Origin: Nocardioides iriomotensis
Lineage (GTDB): Bacteria; Actinomycetota; Actinomycetes; Propionibacteriales; Nocardioidaceae
NCBI RefSeq assembly: GCF_004168035.1
Contig: NZ_SDPU01000034.1
Coordinates: forward strand, 208,792-272,791
Length of the DNA stretch: 64,000 nt
Reading direction: 5' to 3'
The position numbers and the translations under genes were made by a program. Under the pieces are notes generated by a model that saw only the letters and a program-made list of their open reading frames with translations, searched no databases and was not told the origin of the DNA. This document shows positions 58,767-64,000 of the stretch, piece by piece; the first letter of the stretch is position 1; each line of letters opens with the position of its first letter.

Positions 58767-59533
58767 CGACCCGCGTCGACCTCAACAGCGACGTCGGCGA
58801 GTCGTTCGGCCGGTGGACGCTCGGTGACGACGACGCCGTGCTGCGTCAGGTCACCAGCGCGAACGTCGCCTGCGGCTTCCACGCCGGTGACCCGTCGACG
58901 CTGCGCCGTACCTGCGTCACCGCCGTGCGCGAGGGCGTGGTGATCGGGGCCCAGGTCGGCTACAACGACCTGGCCGGCTTCGGCCGCCGGTTCATCGACG
59001 TGACGGCGGAGGAGCTCGCCGACGACGTGCTGTACCAGATCGGGGCCCTCGACGCGCTCGCCCGCGCGGCCGGCAGCCGGGTCCGGTACGTCAAGCCGCA
59101 CGGCGCGCTCTACAACGCGATCGTGCACCACGAGGAGCAGGCCCGGGCCGTGGTCGAGGCCGTGCTGGCCTACGACCCTGCGCTGCCGCTGCTCGGCCTG
59201 CCCGGCTCCGCCGTGCTGGCCGCCGCGGAGAAGGCCGGGCTGCGCACGGTGCGGGAGGCCTTCGCCGACCGTGCCTACACGCCCGAGGCCACCCTGGTGT
59301 CGCGGCGCGAGCCCGGCGCCGTCCTCGACGACCCCGAGGAGGTCGCCCGCCGCGTCGTCGAGCTGGTGACCACCGGGCGGATCACCGCCGTCGACGGCTC
59401 GACGGTCAAGGTCGAGGCCGACTCGGTCTGCGTGCACGGCGACTCACCGGGCGCGGTCGCGATGGCCCAGCGCGTCCGTGCCTCGCTGGCCGACGCGGGC
59501 GTGGAGGTCACGGCGTTCGTGGAGGCACCGTGA
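58763..59533 (+). CDS. pxpA: 5-oxoprolinase subunit A (LamB/YcsF family)
   Basis: A 256-residue protein with the YcsF signature [14 protein letters not shown] at the N-terminus, [36 protein letters not shown] and [16 protein letters not shown]. PxpA, with PxpB and PxpC, opens the 5-oxoproline ring to L-glutamate with ATP. GTG start overlapping the transporter stop by 4 bases; the stop overlaps pxpB. Confidence 0.95.
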   Translation: MTTRVDLNSDVGESFGRWTLGDDDAVLRQVTSANVACGFHAGDPSTLRRTCVTAVREGVVIGAQVGYNDLAGFGRRFIDVTAEELADDVLYQIGALDALARAAGSRVRYVKPHGALYNAIVHHEEQARAVVEAVLAYDPALPLLGLPGSAVLAAAEKAGLRTVREAFADRAYTPEATLVSRREPGAVLDDPEEVARRVVELVTTGRITAVDGSTVKVEADSVCVHGDSPGAVAMAQRVRASLADAGVEVTAFVEAP

Positions 59534-60162
59534 CCGTGGAGGTGCTGCCGTACGGCGACCGCGCGCTCCTGGTCGAGGTCGGCGACACCGGCGCGGTGGT
59601 CGCCTACGTCGACGCCCTGCGCACCCTCGACCTCGCCTGCGTCGCCGACCTGGTGCCGGCCGCCCGGACCGTGCTGGTCGTCGCCCACGCCACGGGCGAC
59701 GTACCCGGCCTGCGGCAGGCTCTGGCCGACCTCGCCCCCGAGGCCGCCGAGCACCACGCCTCCGAGGAGGAGGACGTCATCGAGATCCCGGTGCACTACG
59801 ACGGCCCGGACCTCGCCGACGTCGCCCGGCTGACCGGGCTCTCCGAGCAGGACGTCGTCGCCGCGCACACCGGCACCGAGTGGCGGGTGGCGTTCGGCGG
59901 CTTCGCCCCGGGCTTCGGCTACCTCGTCACCGACCACCAGAAGCTGCACGTGCCGCGGCGCGACTCCGCGCGCACCGCCGTCCCGGCCGGTGCGGTCGGG
60001 CTGGCCGGGGAGTACACCGGCGTCTACCCCCGCGAGTCCCCGGGCGGCTGGCAGCTCATCGGCACCACCGACGCCCCGATGTGGGACCTGCACCGGGACC
60101 CGCCCGCCCTGCTCCGGCCCGGGGCCCGGGTCCGGTTCACTGACGTGGGCGGCGGCGCGTGA
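59530..60162 (+). CDS. pxpB: 5-oxoprolinase subunit B (KipI / allophanate hydrolase subunit 1 family)
   Basis: A 210-residue protein with [15 protein letters not shown], the central [14 protein letters not shown] strand and [53 protein letters not shown] motifs. In B. subtilis the homologue KipI also inhibits the sporulation kinase KinA, but here the setting is catabolic. GTG start with GGAGG upstream, overlapping pxpA by 4 bases and pxpC by 4 bases. Confidence 0.95.
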   Translation: MTVEVLPYGDRALLVEVGDTGAVVAYVDALRTLDLACVADLVPAARTVLVVAHATGDVPGLRQALADLAPEAAEHHASEEEDVIEIPVHYDGPDLADVARLTGLSEQDVVAAHTGTEWRVAFGGFAPGFGYLVTDHQKLHVPRRDSARTAVPAGAVGLAGEYTGVYPRESPGGWQLIGTTDAPMWDLHRDPPALLRPGARVRFTDVGGGA

Positions 60163-61025
60163 GCGCCCGGCTGCGGGTGCGCGCGACCGGACCGCTCTGC
60201 CTCGTCGAGGACCTGGGCCGGTACGGCAGCTCCGGCATCGGCGTCGGCCGCTCCGGCGCCGCCGACCGCGCCTCGCTGCGCGCCGCCAACCGCGCGGTCG
60301 CCAACGCCGAGGAGGTGGCCGCGCTGGAGGTCACGCTCGGCGGCCTCGAGGTCGAGGTCGCCGGCGGGCAGGTGCTGATGTGCCTCACCGGCGCGCCCTG
60401 CCCGGTCTCCGTCGACGGCCGCGAGGTCGGCCCGTACGCCGTGTTCGCGGCTCCGGAGGGCAGCCTGGTCCGCGTCGGCCCGGCGACCAGCGGTCTGCGC
60501 GGCTACCTCGCGGTCCGCGGCGGCATCGACGTGCCCGAGGTGCTCGGCTCCCGCAGCCACGACGTGATGGCCGGACTCGGCCCGGAGCCGCTGCAGCCCG
60601 GCCACGAGCTGCGGATCGGCCCGGCCGCGCCACGGTTCCCGGTCGTGGACGCGCTGCCGCCCCCGTCGTACGACGGGGAGGTGGTGCTGCGCGCGGTCCG
60701 CGGACCGCGCGACTCCTGGATCGCGGACGCCGACCTGCTGGTGCGTGCGGCGTGGACCGCGAGCGACAAGAGCAACCGCGTCGGCATGCGGCTCGCGGGG
60801 GAGCGGCTCGCGCCGGTCGACCCCGACAAGCAGCTGCCGAGCGAGGGCGCCTACCGCGGCGCCGTCCAGGTCCCGCCCTCCGGCGAGCCCGTCGTGTTCC
60901 TCGCCGACCACCCCGTCACCGGGGGCTACCCGGTGGTCGCGGTGGTCGTGGACGAGGACGTCGACCGGGCGGCGCAGGTGCGGCCGGGGCAGTCCCTGAG
61001 GTTCCGATGGGTGGAGGCCCCGTGA
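60159..61025 (+). CDS. pxpC: 5-oxoprolinase subunit C (KipA / allophanate hydrolase subunit 2 family)
   Basis: A 288-residue protein annotated in the biotin-dependent carboxyltransferase family: [33 protein letters not shown] at the N-terminus, [19 protein letters not shown] in the middle, and [26 protein letters not shown] near the end. No biotin lysine is present. PxpB and PxpC together form the ATP-dependent ring-opening pair with PxpA. GTG start overlapping pxpB; stop overlaps the DUF1445 gene. Confidence 0.95.
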   Translation: MSARLRVRATGPLCLVEDLGRYGSSGIGVGRSGAADRASLRAANRAVANAEEVAALEVTLGGLEVEVAGGQVLMCLTGAPCPVSVDGREVGPYAVFAAPEGSLVRVGPATSGLRGYLAVRGGIDVPEVLGSRSHDVMAGLGPEPLQPGHELRIGPAAPRFPVVDALPPPSYDGEVVLRAVRGPRDSWIADADLLVRAAWTASDKSNRVGMRLAGERLAPVDPDKQLPSEGAYRGAVQVPPSGEPVVFLADHPVTGGYPVVAVVVDEDVDRAAQVRPGQSLRFRWVEAP

Positions 61026-61807
61026 CCGATGTGAGCAACGCCGACCGCACGCCCGCCGAGGCGCGGGCGCTGTTCCGCGACGGCCTGGTCACCCCGACCG
61101 CCGGCTGGTCGGCGGGCTGGACGCAGGCGAACCTGCTGGCCCTGCCGCGCGATCTCGCCTACGACTTCCTGCTGTTCACCCAGCGCAACCCCAAGCCGTG
61201 CCCGGTCCTCGACGTGCTCGACGCCGGTCAGGTCTCCGGCCCGATCCTCGACGGCGACATCCGCACCGACATCCCCGCCTACCGGGTGTACGTCGACGGC
61301 GAGCTCACCGACGAGACCACCGACGTCACGTCGTGGTGGCGCGACGACCTCGTCGCGTTCCTGATCGGCTGCTCGTTCACGTTCGAGGCCGCGCTCCTGG
61401 AGCAGGGCGTGCCGGTCCGTCATGTCGAGCAGGGCGTGAACGTGCCGATGTACCGCACCACCCGCCGCTGCCGCGACGCCGGCGCGATCACCGGGCCGCT
61501 GGTCGTGTCGATGCGTCCCATGCCCGCCACCCAGGTCGCCGACGCGGTACGCGTGACGTCGCGCTACCCCGCGGTGCACGGCGCGCCCGTGCACGTCGGG
61601 GACCCCGCCGACCTCGGGATCGCGGACCTCGCCCGGCCCGACTACGGCGACCCGGTCGAGGTGCGTCCGGGCGAGGTGCCGGTGTTCTGGGCGTGCGGGG
61701 TCACGCCGCAGGCCGCCGTGGTCGAGTCGCGCCCGTCGCTCGCGATCGCCCACGCGCCCGGGCACATGCTCGTGACGGACGCGCGGGACAGCAGCTACCT
61801 CGTCTGA
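61022..61807 (+). CDS. DUF1445 (YcsI-type) putative hydro-lyase
   Basis: A 261-residue protein with the family motifs [63 protein letters not shown] and [12 protein letters not shown]. Members are called putative hydro-lyases and are related to D-glutamate cyclase, which makes 5-oxo-D-proline from D-glutamate, so a step feeding or parallel to the Pxp enzymes is plausible. GTG start with GGAGG upstream, overlapping pxpC by 4 bases; last gene of the operon. It overlaps the convergent methyltransferase by 13 bases. Confidence 0.92.
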   Translation: MTDVSNADRTPAEARALFRDGLVTPTAGWSAGWTQANLLALPRDLAYDFLLFTQRNPKPCPVLDVLDAGQVSGPILDGDIRTDIPAYRVYVDGELTDETTDVTSWWRDDLVAFLIGCSFTFEAALLEQGVPVRHVEQGVNVPMYRTTRRCRDAGAITGPLVVSMRPMPATQVADAVRVTSRYPAVHGAPVHVGDPADLGIADLARPDYGDPVEVRPGEVPVFWACGVTPQAAVVESRPSLAIAHAPGHMLVTDARDSSYLV

Positions 61808-62463
61808 GCCGACCGTCGCCCCAGCACGATGGCCTGGTCGTCGTGCTCCGGCCCCTCGGCTCGCCGTACCAGACGGGTGAGCTCGCGCACCCGGACCGCC
61901 TCCAGCCGTGCCGCCACCTCGTCGGCGGTGAAGAGGTGACGCTCGAGCTCGACGTCGTGGCCGTACCTGCTGTAGGCCGCGGACACGTCCTTCGTGCCCG
62001 TGCCCGCCTGGAACCCGACGAGCAGGTGACCACCGGGACGCAGCACCCGGGCGGCCTCGGCGAAGATCCGGTCCTGCCCGGCGGGAGCCGTGTGGATGAT
62101 CGAGTACCACAGCAGCACGCCGGCGAAGCTGCCGTCCGGGTAGGGGAGGTCGGCCAGCGACCCCACCGTGAACCGCACGCCCGGCGTGTCCCGGCGTGCC
62201 ATCGCCACCATGCCGGGCGACAGGTCGACGCCCTCGACGTCGCAGCCGCGGCGGAGGAGGTAGCGGCTCATCCGCCCCGCGCCGCAGCCGGCGTCGAGGA
62301 TGGCGCCCTCGTCCACGGCGGCGGCGAACGCGTCGACCATCGCGAGGTCGATCGCCGCCTCCGACCGGTTGTCGGGGAGGCGGGCGGCGTAGTCCTCCGC
62401 TACCACGTCGTACGCGCGGCGCACGCCGGACATGTCGATCTTCTCCGGGTTCGACGGGGGCAT
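61795..62463 (-). CDS. Class I SAM-dependent methyltransferase
   Basis: A 222-residue protein with motif [17 protein letters not shown] (about 52-67), motif [17 protein letters not shown] and the [22 protein letters not shown] motif IV region, a methyltransferase_11/25-type fold. Substrate unknown. The ATG at 62463 has CATGAT 6 bases upstream on its strand (62470-62475), suggesting a leaderless message; an in-frame ATG at 62433 is an alternative. Divergent from the next gene with 54 bases between start codons. Confidence 0.88.
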   Translation of the reverse strand: MPPSNPEKIDMSGVRRAYDVVAEDYAARLPDNRSEAAIDLAMVDAFAAAVDEGAILDAGCGAGRMSRYLLRRGCDVEGVDLSPGMVAMARRDTPGVRFTVGSLADLPYPDGSFAGVLLWYSIIHTAPAGQDRIFAEAARVLRPGGHLLVGFQAGTGTKDVSAAYSRYGHDVELERHLFTADEVAARLEAVRVRELTRLVRRAEGPEHDDQAIVLGRRSAQTR

Positions 62464-62517
62464 GCAGGGATCATGCACGACGGCCCGGCCCTCACCCGAG
62501 GCCGCTACCGTCCGGGA

Positions 62518-63069
62518 ATGCCTCCCGCCGAGCCGATCGACCCTCGCGACCTGGATCCCGTCGTTGCCGTGGAAACCGGGCGGAGGGGACAGCAGCTGGT
62601 CTGTGAGGGCTGGTTCGCCAGCCATGCCGACAGCGGAACCCCTGGGCCGCACGTGCACCTGCGCACCTCCGACGGCGAGACGCCCGTGCTGCGCACGGAC
62701 CAGCTGCCCGCGCTTGTCACCGCCCTGACGACGGTCGCCGAGCGGATCGAGCGGCTCTGGGAGACCGACGGGGAGCAGTACGCCGCGGACGTCGTGCTCC
62801 GGTCACGCGACCCCCAGGACCCGCGCGTGATCCGGCAACGCCGGCGGGAGCGGTTGAGCCTCGTCCAGGCCGTCCGGGACAACCTGGCCGACGTGATGCG
62901 CCTGCTGGTCGAGGCGTCGAGCACCGACGAAGCGCTCGTCGACATCGCCGCGTTGCTGGACGTCGACGAGGTGGACGTCATGGTCGGCCTGGCCCGCTTC
63001 GACCTCCTCGCCCTGACGCGACCGGCGACGGAGCGCCGGCTGGGACTGCTCGCTGAGCTGGAGGAGTGA
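62518..63069 (+). CDS. Hypothetical protein
   Basis: A 183-residue cytoplasmic protein of unknown family. The N-terminal half (about 20-100) looks mixed alpha/beta with LVCEGWFASHADSGTPGPHVHLRTSDGETPVLRTDQL; the C-terminal half (about 105-183) is helical, with VQAVRDNLADVMRLLVEASSTDEALVDIAALLDVDEVDVMVGLARFDLLALTR. The last part is faintly like the helical segment of DNA gyrase A that ends in a leucine-rich R-L-x-x-L pattern, too weak to use. TACCGT lies 6 bases before the ATG (62506-62511), supporting this start. Confidence 0.7.
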   Translation: MPPAEPIDPRDLDPVVAVETGRRGQQLVCEGWFASHADSGTPGPHVHLRTSDGETPVLRTDQLPALVTALTTVAERIERLWETDGEQYAADVVLRSRDPQDPRVIRQRRRERLSLVQAVRDNLADVMRLLVEASSTDEALVDIAALLDVDEVDVMVGLARFDLLALTRPATERRLGLLAELEE

Positions 63070-63078
63070 AGCCGGTCG

Positions 63079-63200
63079 TCAGCGGCGGTGCCTGACGACG
63101 ACAGCGCGGTAGTCGAAGCCGTCCTGGCCGGGCGTCTCGGCCTGTCGAGCACTCCCCAGCCGAGGTCGGCATGCCACTCGCGCACCGTCGCGATCGTCAT
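63079..63200 (-). pseudogene. Decayed cold-shock-domain gene (internal deletion and frameshift)
   Basis: Reading from ATG 63200 gives MTIATVREWHADLGWGVLDRP, the opening of a cold-shock-like domain (pattern TVREWHxxxGWGV, as KGTVKWFNxxKGFGF). After a change of frame near 63145 the sequence reads ETPGQDGFDYRAVVVRHRR and stops at TGA 63081-63079, which matches the end of the same family of about 70-130 residues. The centre of the domain is missing. An internal deletion that also shifted the frame explains this best. Confidence 0.6.
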
Positions 63201-63297
63201 GCGCTGACGAAACGAAGCGCTCCGGTACGTCCGCTCGCGAAGCGTTTGCGCAAGCATGCCGAACGCCCCGCCGAGGGCGGGGTGCGGGGCGTGGCGG

Positions 63298-64000
63298 CTA
63301 CGGGTCGGGGACGAGCAGGAGGTGACCGCCGCCGAATCGCCGGTCGAGGCGATCCGGGCGAGTGACGTCGGTGGTGCCGGTGCGGTCGCGGAGGAAGCTG
63401 AGTCCGTGCGGGCTGGTCCACAGGTAGCTGCCGCGTTCGAGGACGGCGTAGCGCCAGGCGGTGTGGGTCTTGAGGCGGTGGTGTCGGCGGCAGAGGCGGG
63501 CGATGTTGCAGGAGCAGGTGGGGCCGCCCTCGGCATGCGGTACGACATGATCACAGTCGGCCGACCGCGCCGGCCGCGAGCACCACGGGAACACGCAGGT
63601 GTCGTCGACGTGGGTGGCCTGGTCGGCGAGCCGGTCGGGGGTCTCGTAGGCGGTGCCGGACAGGTGCTCGGCCAGATCGAGCACCGGCCGGACGGTGATG
63701 GTGGTGCCGGGGGTGCCGCACCAGGTGCGGACCTGGTCGGCGTCGACGAAGGAACGGGTGTTGTCGACGCGCGCGAGATGGGTGCCTGGCTGGTCGCTGA
63801 TCGCGTCCGGCGTGACGTGGACGTTGAGCACGACCTCGCGGCCCTGACCGTTCATGGGCTGGTCCAGCTCCAGCGTCGGGTCGGTGCCGCGGGCGAGCTC
63901 ACCGAGCGCGTGCGCGCGGCGCACGTCGAGGGAGTCCTGGTTGCCGAGCGCCGCGAGCCGGGCGGCACCGGTGCTGAGGGCTTGGTCGAGGTCGAGGGCG
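63298..64000 (-). CDS. DUF222 domain-containing HNH endonuclease (N-terminus outside the window)
   Basis: The gene runs off the window at 64000; 233 C-terminal residues are visible. The DUF222 part ends with LDLDQALSTGAARLAALGNQDSLDVRRAHALGELARG, followed by a linker and an HNH motif, CVFPWCSRPARSADCDHVVPHAEGGPTCSCNIARLCRRHHRLKTH, with paired Cys for a structural zinc and Asp-His as active residues. This is the actinobacterial 13E12-repeat family, present in many copies per genome; some copies are linked with mobile elements. The real function is not established. Confidence 0.92.
   Translation of the reverse strand, partial: ALDLDQALSTGAARLAALGNQDSLDVRRAHALGELARGTDPTLELDQPMNGQGREVVLNVHVTPDAISDQPGTHLARVDNTRSFVDADQVRTWCGTPGTTITVRPVLDLAEHLSGTAYETPDRLADQATHVDDTCVFPWCSRPARSADCDHVVPHAEGGPTCSCNIARLCRRHHRLKTHTAWRYAVLERGSYLWTSPHGLSFLRDRTGTTDVTRPDRLDRRFGGGHLLLVPDP

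Noticed and set aside
63298..64000. The DUF222/HNH gene as a homing endonuclease or part of a defence system.
   Set aside because: The family is abundant in actinobacteria without a proven role, and no neighbouring defence genes are visible in the window.

Overview
The window is a gene-dense, very high G+C stretch of chromosome from an actinobacterium, most likely Nocardioides or a close member of the Nocardioidaceae. Evidence for this is the codon use, the frequent GTG starts and 4-base GTGA/ATGA gene overlaps, the actinobacterial marker genes nucS, the fused 2-oxoglutarate metabolism enzyme Kgd, DUF2550, DUF6104 and a FilP/Scy-like coiled-coil protein. Gene order also recalls Streptomyces and Mycobacterium (argS-lysA-hom-thrC-thrB-rho-rpmE-prfA-prmC-sua5-wecA-atp-DUF2550-cobalamin adenosyltransferase-murA). 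These genus and synteny statements rest on remembered gene orders, not on a search.

1-15150: end of a probable S26 peptidase gene, malic enzyme, an MDR oxidoreductase, a small membrane protein, a DHA2-type MFS exporter, then (minus strand) kgd with the tiny DUF6104 gene behind it. A lipoprotein/LCP pair follows, then two secreted proteins: a 232-residue protein of unknown role and a 1345-residue beta-helix/PKD protein built of three long repeats. A tRNA-Arg(CCG) closes this part.

15200-29880: a receiver-only response regulator, argS, lysA and the hom-thrC-thrB threonine operon. rho follows with a long leader and a large N-terminal low-complexity insert. Then come a Bcr/CflA-type exporter, rpmE with a clear terminator, prfA-prmC-Sua5/YrdC and a WecA-like lipid-linked sugar transferase.

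29880-40410: the F1Fo ATP synthase operon (two AtpI/AtpZ-like genes, then atpBEFHAGDC) preceded by a near-consensus Rex box, DUF2550, the PduO-type cobalamin adenosyltransferase, and a MurA carrying Asp instead of the fosfomycin-target Cys.

40410-57390: a STAS protein and an RsbW-like ATPase/PAS protein flank the ethylmalonyl-CoA-mutase-type gene. After a set of housekeeping genes come nucS, a duplicated 3-hydroxyacyl-CoA dehydrogenase, an AI-2E-family transporter, the coiled-coil protein and crotonyl-CoA carboxylase/reductase. Ccr and the B12-dependent mutase, with the adenosyltransferase that would supply its cofactor, point to an ethylmalonyl-CoA route for C2 assimilation or extender-unit supply.

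57390-61810: a GntR regulator, divergent from a tightly coupled operon of a NRAMP-like transporter, PxpA, PxpB, PxpC and a DUF1445 protein: a 5-oxoproline (pyroglutamate) utilisation module. Two TTGTTNAACAA boxes lie between the divergent promoters, and the transporter has lost the NRAMP metal-ligand motifs. The end of the window holds a methyltransferase, a hypothetical gene, a decayed cold-shock gene and the truncated start of a DUF222/HNH endonuclease gene.

No prophage, insertion sequence, CRISPR array or rRNA gene was seen. The most useful observations are the 5-oxoproline operon with its operators and atypical transporter, the Rex-like box before atp, the MurA Asp128 substitution, the Ccr active-site match, and a repeated minus-10/start-codon spacing that implies many leaderless mRNAs.
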